Positions 9,238 through 17,820 of a stretch of DNA of 64,000 bases are shown here, piece after piece. Within the stretch, counting starts at the first letter, position 1, and each line of letters opens with the position of its first letter. Made by a program: the position numbers and the translations under genes. A model generated the notes under the pieces. That model ran no database searches. It worked only from the letters and a program-made list of their open reading frames with translations, and was not told the DNA's origin. Origin of the DNA: Chitinophagales bacterium (lineage in GTDB: Bacteria; Bacteroidota; Bacteroidia; Chitinophagales; UBA2359); assembly GCA_020636475.1 (NCBI GenBank), contig JACJXU010000002.1, positions 283,732-347,731 on the forward strand. The letters run 5' to 3'.

Positions 9238-11052
9238 ATGAACAAAGGAACTATCAATGTCCAATCGGATAATATTTTTCCCATTATTAAAAAGTTTTTG
9301 TACTCCGAACACGATATTTTTCTCCGAGAATTGGTATCTAATGCGGTGGACGCTACGCAAAAATTGAAAACTTTGGTACAAAAAGGAGAACTAACGGAAG
9401 AGATAAAATTTGAAGATTTGGCAGTAGAAGTAGTGATTGATAAAGAAAACAAACAACTGCGCATTAGCGACCAAGGCGTGGGTATGACGGCAGAAGAAGT
9501 AGAACGCTATATCAACCAGATTGCTTTTTCCGGTGCGCGCGAATTTTTGGAAAAATACAAAGACGATGCCGCTACCATTATCGGGCACTTTGGTTTGGGT
9601 TTTTACTCCGCTTTTATGGTCGCCGATTTGGTGGAAATTCAAACTAAATCTTGGCAAGAAGACGCGCTGCCCGTACACTGGAAATGTGCCGGAAATCCCG
9701 AATACGAAATGCAAACCGGAACACGCAGCACGCGCGGAACAGATATTATTTTGCACCTCAACGAAGACTCGCAAGAATTTCTCGACCCCGTTCACATCAA
9801 AAACTTATTGCAAAAATACTGTAAGTTTTTGCCCGTAACCATTCGTTTTGAAGATAAAACCATCAACAACACACAGCCGGCTTGGACCAAAAAGCCCAGC
9901 GAGCTTACAGACGAAGATTATAAAAACTTTTATAAAGAACTGTATCCCAATAGTTTAGATGAACCTTTGTTCTGGATTCACCTCAATGTGGACTTTCCTT
10001 TCAAACTTACCGGAATTTTGTATTTCCCTAAGTTTCGGAATAATTTTGAGGTGAAAAAAGATAAAATTGGTTTGTATTGCAACCAAGTTTTTGTAACCGA
10101 CAATGTAGAAAACATTGTTCCCGACTACCTTACTTTGTTACACGGCGTGATAGATTCGCCGGACATTCCGCTCAATGTGTCACGCTCTTATTTGCAAGGC
10201 GACCGCCGCGTAAAGCAAATTAGTGAGCATATCAGCAAAAAAGTAGCCGCGAAATTGGAAGAAATTTTCAAAAACAAACGCGAAGAGTTTGAACAAAAAT
10301 GGGATTACTTAGCCGTTTTTGTAAAATATGGCATGCTCAGTGATGAAAAATTTGCCGAAAAGGCTAAAAAATTTGCCTTACTTGAAAACATTGCCGACAA
10401 ATATTTTACCATAGAAGAATACACTGAACACATAAAAGCTGCGCAAACCGACAAAAATGGCAAAGTTGTGGCACTTTACACCAGCAATCGTTCTGAGCAA
10501 GATGCCTACATTCAGGCGGCTACCGAAAAAGACTATGATGTGCTGTTGATGGAAAATGTGATAGACACACACTTTGTGGCGTACTTAGACCAAAGCGATG
10601 ACAATTTGGTACTGAAACGCGTAGATGCCGACATTGTGGAGCAACTGATAGAAAAAGACGAAACGCCCGAGACAATTCTCAATGAAGCGCAGCAAAATAT
10701 AGTAAAAGATGTTTTTGGCAAATTGCTAGGTGAAAACACAATGGCGCAAGTAGAAATAAAAGCCATGTTGCCCACCGCTTCGCCCATTATCATTGTAAAA
10801 CCCGAGTTTATGCGCCGTATGCGAGATATGTCTATGTACAACGGCACCGACCCGCAGTTTATGATGCCCGAAACTTACCAAGTGGTGGTGAATGGCAATC
10901 ATCCGCTTATTAATAAAATGTTGCTACAAGACGACACCAAACAACGCGACATAGCACAGCAACTCTACGATTTGGCATTGCTACAACAAAATATGCTGAA
11001 AGGAACTGCTTTAACCAATTTTATAAAAAGAAGTGTTGGTTTGGTAGGGTAA
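9238..11052 (+). CDS. htpG: Molecular chaperone HtpG (Hsp90)
   Basis: Hsp90-family ATP-dependent chaperone, 604 residues. The GHKL ATPase shows FLRELVSNAVDATQKLK, ISDQGVGMTAEEVERYINQIAFSGAREFLEKY and IGHFGLGFYSAFMVAD; the middle domain has LFWIHLNVDFPFKLTGILYFP and DIPLNVSRSYLQGD. The C-terminal domain is a little short compared with E. coli HtpG (624 residues), as usual in this phylum. Start ATG at 9238. A 281-base divergent intergenic region precedes it; I recognise no heat-shock operator there. Confidence 0.97.
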   Translation: MNKGTINVQSDNIFPIIKKFLYSEHDIFLRELVSNAVDATQKLKTLVQKGELTEEIKFEDLAVEVVIDKENKQLRISDQGVGMTAEEVERYINQIAFSGAREFLEKYKDDAATIIGHFGLGFYSAFMVADLVEIQTKSWQEDALPVHWKCAGNPEYEMQTGTRSTRGTDIILHLNEDSQEFLDPVHIKNLLQKYCKFLPVTIRFEDKTINNTQPAWTKKPSELTDEDYKNFYKELYPNSLDEPLFWIHLNVDFPFKLTGILYFPKFRNNFEVKKDKIGLYCNQVFVTDNVENIVPDYLTLLHGVIDSPDIPLNVSRSYLQGDRRVKQISEHISKKVAAKLEEIFKNKREEFEQKWDYLAVFVKYGMLSDEKFAEKAKKFALLENIADKYFTIEEYTEHIKAAQTDKNGKVVALYTSNRSEQDAYIQAATEKDYDVLLMENVIDTHFVAYLDQSDDNLVLKRVDADIVEQLIEKDETPETILNEAQQNIVKDVFGKLLGENTMAQVEIKAMLPTASPIIIVKPEFMRRMRDMSMYNGTDPQFMMPETYQVVVNGNHPLINKMLLQDDTKQRDIAQQLYDLALLQQNMLKGTALTNFIKRSVGLVG

Positions 11053-11151
11053 AATGCCTTTAAGTGTCCAATCTACTGCAAACTTTGTTTTGTTGAAACA
11101 AATGTTACTTTTTACACTTTTAGGTGCCAAATTGTTTTATCTTTAATAGAT

Positions 11152-11194
11152 TGGTGGCGGTCGAGTAGGGCAGAAGCCCTTTTGGCTGCCACCA
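11152..11194. repeat. Compact palindromic element, two stacked stems
   Basis: Outer arms TGGTGGC (11152-11158) and GCCACCA (11188-11194) are perfect complements; inside lies a second stem AGGGC/GCCCT with loop AGAA (11167-11180). It is GC-rich in an AT-rich intergenic region between htpG and the convergent lipoprotein array. There is no T tract on either side, so a classical intrinsic terminator is less likely than a REP-like palindrome or a Rho-assisted end. Confidence 0.5.
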
Positions 11195-11211
11195 TATCCA
11201 TTAGTTAAAAA

Positions 11212-11700
11212 TTATCTTTTCTCCATTTCCCAACGGTGTATAAATTTGTCAATAATTCCATCGGGAGGAAAAATTTCCACCTGCCAAGTTTGTTGGGTAG
11301 GTGTGTTGCTCATTACTTCGTAATAATGATACGTGTAGTCTCTGCTATAAAAAATGTTGCCATTGGTATCTAAAGTAGTATCTACATGTTCACTACTTAT
11401 CAGAACTGTGTTAGGCTCGAAAAGCAATAGCCAAGCAAACTGTAGGCTATCGTTTATTGCAAAAGGTTCGCCAACACCTGTTCCATCTTCATAAAAAGTA
11501 ATATCGAAAGCAGTGGTTGTTTCGTCAGCGATGGTATCTGCGCGAATTTCGGAGGAAAATTGTGTTACGTCCCAAGTGCCTACGATGTTATCATATAATT
11601 GTTCGTAATCTGTTGCGTCTTGTGGTGAGTCTTTGCAACAACCTATGGCTGAAAATAGAAGTATAAGAGCTATAAGAATGTGTTTGAAATGTATGTTCAT
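11212..11700 (-). CDS. 'CCK' lipoprotein paralogue 1, lipocalin-like
   Basis: 162 residues: signal peptide with lipobox ending in Cys-Cys-Lys-Asp (SAIGCCKDS), so lipidated at the first Cys. The mature part carries YDNIVGTWDV, ITFYEDGTG and a C-terminal Trp-rich stretch (QQTWQVEIF, RWEME), shared with the next three genes. The N-IVGTW opening and DGTG turn resemble lipocalin-like domains of Bacteroidota lipoproteins. The Lys-acidic residues right after the Cys fit the lipoprotein export signal that sends lipoproteins to the cell surface in this phylum. Ligand unknown. Last gene of the run. Confidence 0.8.
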   Translation of the reverse strand: MNIHFKHILIALILLFSAIGCCKDSPQDATDYEQLYDNIVGTWDVTQFSSEIRADTIADETTTAFDITFYEDGTGVGEPFAINDSLQFAWLLLFEPNTVLISSEHVDTTLDTNGNIFYSRDYTYHYYEVMSNTPTQQTWQVEIFPPDGIIDKFIHRWEMEKR

Positions 11701-11706
11701 TTGTTT

Positions 11707-12168
11707 TTATTTAGGGCGCATAGCTAAAATGTGGTTGTAATAATCGCCTTCGGGTGTGTTTTCTACATGCACTTGATATTGCCACACCTGATGCTCATGT
11801 TCATTAATCAATACTTCAAAAAAATTTCTTGAACCCCAATAAGTTGTATAAAAAGGAATAGTGCCGTTCGGTTTGTGGATAATTACTTGCTCCGGCGCAT
11901 ACTGATAGTCCCAAGAAAATATTACTTCTCCTTGAGATGAACTGCTCTGCTCATAACCTGTACCATCGTCATAGAAAGCCATTTCGGTAGTGTACATAAA
12001 TTCATCGGTAAGCACATTTTCTTTAAAAATTTGCATTGTACGGTCTATATGCCAAGTACCAATGATATTGTTTCGTTTTTCTTCATAAACAGAGGCAATA
12101 TCTTCATTTTTGCAACAACTACTTAGTAAGCCAGTCAATGCAATGAGTAAAATCGAAATTTTTTTCAT
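11707..12168 (-). CDS. 'CCK' lipoprotein paralogue 2, lipocalin-like
   Basis: 153 residues, lipobox LLSSCCKNED, then NNIIGTWHI, MAFYDDGTGYEQ, WDYQYAPEQVII and HQVWQYQVH. It is a diverged paralogue of the flanking genes: same length, same double-Cys-Lys after the signal peptide, and the same order of motifs, but low overall identity. It starts 6 bases upstream of paralogue 1, which points to one transcript. Function unknown; a surface-exposed lipocalin-like fold is inferred. Confidence 0.8.
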   Translation of the reverse strand: MKKISILLIALTGLLSSCCKNEDIASVYEEKRNNIIGTWHIDRTMQIFKENVLTDEFMYTTEMAFYDDGTGYEQSSSSQGEVIFSWDYQYAPEQVIIHKPNGTIPFYTTYWGSRNFFEVLINEHEHQVWQYQVHVENTPEGDYYNHILAMRPK

Positions 12169-12184
12169 AGTAACTATTTATGTT

Positions 12185-12661
12185 CTATTCAATTCTATCC
12201 ATTTCCCAAGTGTAATTTACCTCTATGGTATTGGGGTAATCGACAAATGTATTATATTCCGAATAAGACCATTTTTGTTTATTGGGTTGGTTTAGTAAAA
12301 CATCTATGAACTTTCCTGACTGGCTGGCAACACTAAAACTGGTATCGACTGAATTATTAATTTGCAAAACTACTACTTCGGGATTTAGTTGGTATAGCCA
12401 TTGTGTGTTTACCTCTACTATACGCCACAAATATGCTGTACCAGTACCGTCCTCACGAAAAGTGATTTCGGTATTGCTTGTTTCTGTTTTCGTGCCATCG
12501 GCATAGAGATAAATGGCTGTTTCATTTAATTCCCATTTACCAACAATCTGATTTCGCTTTTTTTCAAACAATAAAGCATCTTCTAATTCCTCCTCTTTGC
12601 AGCAGCTATTTAGGCTGGCAGCAAGAACCGTAATGAGTATAAAAAGAGGTAATTTGTGCAT
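12185..12661 (-). CDS. 'CCK' lipoprotein paralogue 3, lipocalin-like
   Basis: 158 residues with lipobox SLNSCCKEEE; the three acidic residues after CCK are the clearest surface-export signal of the four. Motifs: KRNQIVGKWEL, ITFREDGTGTA, WLYQLNPEVVVL, KQKWSY, YTWEMDR. The C-terminal end (WEMDR) matches paralogues 1 and 4. Gap of 16 bases to paralogue 2. Function unknown. Confidence 0.8.
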   Translation of the reverse strand: MHKLPLFILITVLAASLNSCCKEEELEDALLFEKKRNQIVGKWELNETAIYLYADGTKTETSNTEITFREDGTGTAYLWRIVEVNTQWLYQLNPEVVVLQINNSVDTSFSVASQSGKFIDVLLNQPNKQKWSYSEYNTFVDYPNTIEVNYTWEMDRIE

Positions 12662-12683
12662 AGTGTGTCATTTTGATAAAGGA

Positions 12684-13151
12684 TTAATTTTTTCTGTCCA
12701 TTTTCCAAGTAACCTTAGCATCTAAGGCTTCGGGATAGTTTGCTTGATTTGTTAATGCCCTTGTCCATATTTGCCTATCTTGTTCATTTTTGAGTATGGT
12801 GTAAATATAGGCAGGAAAAACTGGAAATAGACCGGAAGAAGTGTTGTTTAATATATTTTTTAGGGCTATGGATTCCGGATTCAGTTGAAAAACCCAGTCA
12901 AAATTTTGTGTAATGGTATAGTACTTAGTAGTACCCGAACCGTCGGCATTAAAGCTTATTTCGTAAAAATTGCTTATTTCAATAATGCTGTCTGCTAAAA
13001 TGTACTCCGACACCTCTACTACATCCCAAGTACCTACAATAGTATTGCGCCTTTCTTCGTAAGTAGGGTCGATAATGTCGCCTTTGCAACAGGCACCTAA
13101 GGTGAAAATAAATGCTGTTAGAAAATAAAATTTCGTTATTCTATGCTTCAT
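12684..13151 (-). CDS. 'CCK' lipoprotein paralogue 4, lipocalin-like
   Basis: 155 residues, lipobox TLGACCKGD, then ERRNTIVGTWDVVE, ISFNADGSGTTK, WVFQLNPESIAL, RQIWTRA and WKMDRKN. This is the first of the four in transcription order and starts only 7 bases after the stop of the SprB-repeat gene, so it is probably co-transcribed with it. The set looks like successive tandem duplications followed by strong divergence. Confidence 0.8.
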   Translation of the reverse strand: MKHRITKFYFLTAFIFTLGACCKGDIIDPTYEERRNTIVGTWDVVEVSEYILADSIIEISNFYEISFNADGSGTTKYYTITQNFDWVFQLNPESIALKNILNNTSSGLFPVFPAYIYTILKNEQDRQIWTRALTNQANYPEALDAKVTWKMDRKN

Positions 13152-13158
13152 CGTGTGC

Positions 13159-15327
13159 TTAATTTTTAACTATTTTTTGGGTATTTATCAATAGGTTATT
13201 TTGGTAAATATTAACTAAATATAAACCTGCTGCCAAGTTAATGGTATTTAGGGTAATTGTATTTTTACCTATTTCTATGGTTTGCGTTTGTTGTTGCAGT
13301 ACTTTTTCTCCCGTGCTATTAAGTATTTCTATGATAGTACTCGTATTAGTTTCGGAGACAAATATTATTTCTATGTTACTGTGGAATGGGTTGGGAGAGA
13401 TGGTAATTTTATTTTGTGTTTCTTCTAAATTATAAGGCTGGGTATTAAAATGTGCGAACAGGTCTTTTTTATACTGTAGCGTTGGTAAGTTTAGATTGTT
13501 AGATGACTTTTCATTTTTTTCGGATTGTATTCCACAATAAATACACTCACTTGATATTAGTAAACTAGGCAAACACCATACATTTTCTACACAGGTGGTT
13601 GAACACGATAAATCTAAGTCGTAAGTTACTGTAGAGCAGTATGCTTGAGAACCTGCATAATAATAATTATTTCCTCCAATATTGCAGGCTTGATCATAAC
13701 AAACATATCCACCATTACAACCACTATAGGGCTGATAAAAGGTGCCGGAAACTATTTGTCCTGAACCTAGATAAACCTCGTTCCCATCTTGGCAAACTCC
13801 ATAGGCATTGCAATACTCATCGGCATAAACGTCGTACCAGCCTAAATCGAAGGTTAGCGAACCGCCTGATAAGGGGCAATACAATGTTAGTATGTTACAT
13901 TTCAAGGAAGAAGTATAGTTTGCATAATCTGTATATTCCTCTCCATTACATTTAATAATTCGCTGGCAGGGGGTGGTTGATACAGTAATTTCGCTTGGAT
14001 TAATGCCCACCTCAAAACAAGTGTAATCTGCTCTACAACCATATTTATCTTTTATACTTACACAATAAGTGCCGGGGCTCAGATTGTCAATAAATAAGCC
14101 CGTTAAGTCACCAGTCCAAATAGCCTCGTAAGGCGGCGTACCGCCGGATACTTCTAAACTAATATTGCCCACGGACAAATACTGGCAGGTATTTTCTACG
14201 GTGGCAGTTATTTTTATTTCGTCACACTTCACTATTTGGGTACAAGCTGTTGCTTCGGAGCAGCCATCGAATACTTTTACGCAATATGTGCCAATTGCCA
14301 GATTATAGATAGACCCTTGCGTAGAGGTAAAGCCATTGGGACCTGTCCATTCGTAATACAAAGTACCTGCTCCCCCTTCTATGTCCAAGGTTATACTTTG
14401 TCCGGAGGAATGTGGTATTGCCGTAACACTAAGCGGTTCTATATTTTCTTGCTCCGACTCAGCCGATGCACAACATTTTATAGGGAACGATTTTGTTACT
14501 TTACATTCGCCCCAAACCACTTGCACCGTATAAGTTTTATTTGGGCATAAGTCGGTTATTTTTTCCTTGTGAATTTCATCGGTATTAGGAATATTCTGCC
14601 ATGTAATTTCCGCTCCGTAAGGCACCTCTATGGTAATGCTTCCGGTACAGTTTCCTTTGCAAATGGGTACATTCTCTATTTCTTTCACCTTTATTTGTAG
14701 GTCTTTATCTTCATTTTTCACCACAAAACAGCTTTTATAACTACACTCAGCCTTGTCGGTAATGGTAACGCAATACGTGCCGGGCGTAAGGTTAAGTCTT
14801 TCGGGTCCTTGTGGTGCATATGGTTTAAGGTCGTCCCATTTGTAGCTAACATAAGGGTCAATTTGGTTGTTGCAAACTAAGTCGGCTTCTATGTAACCAC
14901 CTTGCCCGCACTTGGCAGGCTTCACTTCGCCTACCACTTTGCAATCTTTGCTACAAATGCAGTTTATACTATACGATTCCGTAGCTACTCCACAAAGGTC
15001 GTCCGTTACGGTTACGGTATAGATGCCGTCCATTGCGTTGGCTACATCTTCGCCATCGTTGTTGCCTTGTATCTGATAGGCTTGCTGAACAGGAACGGTA
15101 ATGTTATATACGGGTGGGGCATTGAAAGTGCGTGTCCATTCTACATCGTAGGGCGGGTAGCCACCGTTTATATGGAGGTCTATTTTGCCATCTATACAAT
15201 GCCCTTGCTTAGTAGGCAATGTAATATTGACGGTAAGTGCGTCTGTTTGTGCATACAGCCAAGCACTTGCCATAAGCCAGCAGGCTAAGATAATGGAAAT
15301 TCTATATGGGTGGGGTTTATTTTTCAT
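13159..15327 (-). CDS. SprB-repeat surface protein with T9SS type A sorting domain
   Basis: 722 residues. Signal peptide (MKNKPHPYRIS..., cleavage near WLYAQ). Several beta-rich repeats of the SprB type follow, recognised by GGYPPYDVEW, GGAGTLYYEWTGPNGF and GGTPPYEAIWTG, each closing with a 'PGTYCV.I.D' phrase. A Cys- and Tyr-rich, low-complexity stretch lies at about residues 455-600. The last 80 residues are a type A sorting domain (ISPNPFHSNIEI, LNSTGEKVLQQ, LAAGLYLVNIYQNNLLINTQKIVK), so the protein is exported by the type IX system and anchored or released outside. An adhesin role is likely but unproven. It heads the lipoprotein array. Confidence 0.9.
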   Translation of the reverse strand: MKNKPHPYRISIILACWLMASAWLYAQTDALTVNITLPTKQGHCIDGKIDLHINGGYPPYDVEWTRTFNAPPVYNITVPVQQAYQIQGNNDGEDVANAMDGIYTVTVTDDLCGVATESYSINCICSKDCKVVGEVKPAKCGQGGYIEADLVCNNQIDPYVSYKWDDLKPYAPQGPERLNLTPGTYCVTITDKAECSYKSCFVVKNEDKDLQIKVKEIENVPICKGNCTGSITIEVPYGAEITWQNIPNTDEIHKEKITDLCPNKTYTVQVVWGECKVTKSFPIKCCASAESEQENIEPLSVTAIPHSSGQSITLDIEGGAGTLYYEWTGPNGFTSTQGSIYNLAIGTYCVKVFDGCSEATACTQIVKCDEIKITATVENTCQYLSVGNISLEVSGGTPPYEAIWTGDLTGLFIDNLSPGTYCVSIKDKYGCRADYTCFEVGINPSEITVSTTPCQRIIKCNGEEYTDYANYTSSLKCNILTLYCPLSGGSLTFDLGWYDVYADEYCNAYGVCQDGNEVYLGSGQIVSGTFYQPYSGCNGGYVCYDQACNIGGNNYYYAGSQAYCSTVTYDLDLSCSTTCVENVWCLPSLLISSECIYCGIQSEKNEKSSNNLNLPTLQYKKDLFAHFNTQPYNLEETQNKITISPNPFHSNIEIIFVSETNTSTIIEILNSTGEKVLQQQTQTIEIGKNTITLNTINLAAGLYLVNIYQNNLLINTQKIVKN

Positions 15328-15366
15328 TGGGGTATGAGTTTTTAGAGATAATAAACAACAAAGAAT

Positions 15367-15885
15367 TTATCGGTAAAGAAAAGGTTGCACTTCAGGAAAT
15401 ACTTTCTTCAATTCTGGAAAAATCTCTTTTAACAAAATATAGTTTGCGTTCTCACAATCAACTTCTTTATGTGTGTATTTTGTGTCTAAAACTTGACTAT
15501 TTTCGTACACTATTTTGCTGATAAGAGTAGTTTTGAGCTTATTGTTCAGTAAAAGAAAACTACAGTCGTTCAAGTAATTGGAATGGGCAAAATACTGTAC
15601 CACCGTATTTTGGAGGTTTTTATTTTCGTAAATTACTTTGTAAATAGGTAAAAAATCCATACTCTCCCAAGGTCTTTTATCACTTTCTGTCTGGAGCTTT
15701 TGATAAGGGATTTGGTCCAAAATTTCAGGAATACACAGGTTTTCTTCCATCAATTCTTTTACTAATTCCCCAGTAATACTATTTGAAATTAGACGGCTCT
15801 CAATATAGTTGCGCAAGGTATTTCCACAAGAATCTTGGGTAAAACTTTCTACAATATTAGCCACAAAAAACATAATCACTTTCAT
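15367..15885 (-). CDS. Secreted protein of unknown function, main part of a frameshifted gene
   Basis: 172 residues as an open frame, no family recognised. Its apparent start (MKVIMFFVANIVESF) is not a proper signal peptide. Immediately upstream, in another frame, ATG at 16006 opens a short frame with a good signal peptide that runs into the A6/T6 run at 15865-15870 and stops at 15857. Removing one base from that run joins the two frames into NESDYVF-VANIVESF, a protein of about 212 residues. So the gene is broken here, or the sequence has a homopolymer error, or the run is a phase switch. Acidic and hydrophobic, with about four Cys. Confidence 0.65.
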   Translation of the reverse strand: MKVIMFFVANIVESFTQDSCGNTLRNYIESRLISNSITGELVKELMEENLCIPEILDQIPYQKLQTESDKRPWESMDFLPIYKVIYENKNLQNTVVQYFAHSNYLNDCSFLLLNNKLKTTLISKIVYENSQVLDTKYTHKEVDCENANYILLKEIFPELKKVFPEVQPFLYR

Positions 15886-16006
15886 TTAAGGTGTCTCTGT
15901 AATACCGAGAAAAGTTGTTTAATATACTGTCAATATAACTGTTATCTTGTTGGGCATTGCAATTAATTAATAACAATATTGTAATTATATATAAAATATA
16001 TTTCAT
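15857..16006 (-). pseudogene. 5' signal-peptide fragment of the frameshifted gene
   Basis: 49 codons from ATG at 16006: KYILYIITILLLINCNAQQ is a typical Bacteroidota signal peptide (possible lipobox LINC). It starts 2 bases after the stop of the upstream gene. The frame continues through SRYYRDTLNESDYVF and then hits TAA at 15857-15859, just past a run of six T on the coding strand. It is the missing N-terminus of the gene at 15367-15885. Confidence 0.6.
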
Positions 16007-16008
16007 AA

Positions 16009-17598
16009 TTAATTAGAATTTAATGTATTGCTGGGTGTTGGCATGTCCCAGATGTTTATCGAAAATAGTGTGTTTGGAGTGAAGGCTATATTTCCATCAT
16101 TTATTATTTCAATTGTAAAACTATTTGCATTTATTATCCAAGGACCTGTTTGAGAAATATTGCTTGTTTGAATATTGTTAATGATACCTGTTGTTGTTTT
16201 TTCCTTTAATTGCCATTGATCACTAGAAGGAAGAAATTCAAAATAATACGTAAATGAATTACTATTTGAAATGTTAGAAATGTTAATGGTACCGTTACCA
16301 TTACCTATTAATCTTACAGGATTTGATATTATTAATCCACCGTTAGTTTGACCCAGTACAATATATGTGGCATCATAAGGGTCGTTAGAACTTAATGTAT
16401 TAGTTCTTCTTACTGCATATTCCAAGTTCCAGTCAATCGGATCCGAGCATCTGCTCCCCACCACTCCATTTCCGTCAATTGATTGTCCGAATGATACTCT
16501 TACAAATTCTTTTGCTTCAAAATTTCTAAAATATAATGATCTGGGATATAAAATAACTGAATTCCCTGGAGCATCAACAGAAAAAATTTCAGTTTCCATT
16601 GGTTTAGGAATGTTATCTTCATCAATTGATGGCAATCCATCATCATTACTTTCTTCATTTTGAGTAGGATATGGTTTGTGATTATGTTTTACATTACTTG
16701 AATTCTCATTTAAATAATACTCATTTTCATTAGCTCTTCGAGTTATATCATAATTAATTCCCAAATTATTTAACTCTTGTTCAATACCAAATGGTTTTAT
16801 CTCAAATTCAAATAAAATTCTGCCTCCGAACATTCCATCTTGTTGGGGAGTGAAATTAGGTATGGGATAATACGAGCCAAAACCGTATAATGTTCCATCA
16901 CTTGATGTAAATGGGGTAATAAATGCAGTTGAATAAGTAAACAATGAAAGTAGTGTTGGTTCATCAATTCCTAAAGAGGCGGGTGTTGGTGTTGGTAATC
17001 TATCTTTATACACATTCTTTTTTTCCACCCAAATAGCCGTAGCCTTTACCTCATCTTGCGCTATCCCATCAAGTGTCGCTTTAATAGAGATATCTCTTAC
17101 CGAATTGCTTACGTCAGTAGCTTCAATCCATAGGGTTTTGGGCAAATCGCTTACCGGAATAATAGTACTGGCGGGCGTTCCCTTCGTGCTTTTTTCCCAT
17201 AGTTTTATGTTTCCGGTAGTTGTTAATACTACAGGAGGACAATCTTTTACAACAGCCGATTTTGTACTTATCACCAATTTCATCAAGTCCACCTCGTCTC
17301 TGCCTGCGGCTGTAGCTGTCACATCATTATCATCTTTGTCTGTAGTGCCATCACCATCCGTATCGTTTTTGTTGGCTACCGTTACAGCCCCCACAGAAGT
17401 TTCTTTGGCATTTGCTACTTCATTCCCGCCATAGGGTTTGTATAAGCCATTGAAGATAGCCAAGTCCACTTTTGTAGCACAGACGCAATCTTCGTATAAA
17501 AACGTGGAATATTTATCTGCTTTCTCTACGCCCAAAGTATCTATTTTGTCTTGTGCTATCAGTTGCTGACAAAAACAGATGCCCATTATAAAAGCCAT
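16009..17598 (-). CDS. Large secreted protein of unknown function; start probably at 17618 via a frameshift
   Basis: 529 residues in the open frame. A calcium-binding, thrombospondin type 3-like Asp-rich loop is seen near residue 80 (NDTDGDGTTDKDDND); the rest is beta-rich with no family I recognise and no T9SS sorting domain. The listed start (MAFIMGICFCQQLIAQ) lacks the basic n-region. A frame opened by ATG at 17618 reads KNKFTLWLL and then stops; one extra T in the T4 run at 17590-17593 would give KNKFTLWLLFIMGICFCQQLIAQ, a textbook signal peptide. Either the gene is broken or the sequence lacks a base. It heads the minus-strand surface-protein run. Confidence 0.7.
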   Translation of the reverse strand: MAFIMGICFCQQLIAQDKIDTLGVEKADKYSTFLYEDCVCATKVDLAIFNGLYKPYGGNEVANAKETSVGAVTVANKNDTDGDGTTDKDDNDVTATAAGRDEVDLMKLVISTKSAVVKDCPPVVLTTTGNIKLWEKSTKGTPASTIIPVSDLPKTLWIEATDVSNSVRDISIKATLDGIAQDEVKATAIWVEKKNVYKDRLPTPTPASLGIDEPTLLSLFTYSTAFITPFTSSDGTLYGFGSYYPIPNFTPQQDGMFGGRILFEFEIKPFGIEQELNNLGINYDITRRANENEYYLNENSSNVKHNHKPYPTQNEESNDDGLPSIDEDNIPKPMETEIFSVDAPGNSVILYPRSLYFRNFEAKEFVRVSFGQSIDGNGVVGSRCSDPIDWNLEYAVRRTNTLSSNDPYDATYIVLGQTNGGLIISNPVRLIGNGNGTINISNISNSNSFTYYFEFLPSSDQWQLKEKTTTGIINNIQTSNISQTGPWIINANSFTIEIINDGNIAFTPNTLFSINIWDMPTPSNTLNSN

Positions 17599-17820
17599 AG
17601 TGTAAACTTATTTTTCATATTGCGTGGTTTTATTAGTTCTGTACTAAATTTTGCTAAAAGTACACTAAGTTATTTTACTTTTTCATTACATTTTAGGGCG
17701 TTTATCAGAAGTTATTTGCTATATAAAAACTTGTAAAATTTTGATTAATAATGCTTTATGCCTAATTTTTTTGTTGTTTTATCGGAAAAATAGTAGAAAA
17801 ATAAGGGAAAAGTTTTTTTA

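Noticed and set aside
11212..13151. Four lipoprotein genes as fragments of one gene
   Set aside because: Each has its own start, signal peptide, lipobox and full set of motifs; they are separate paralogues.
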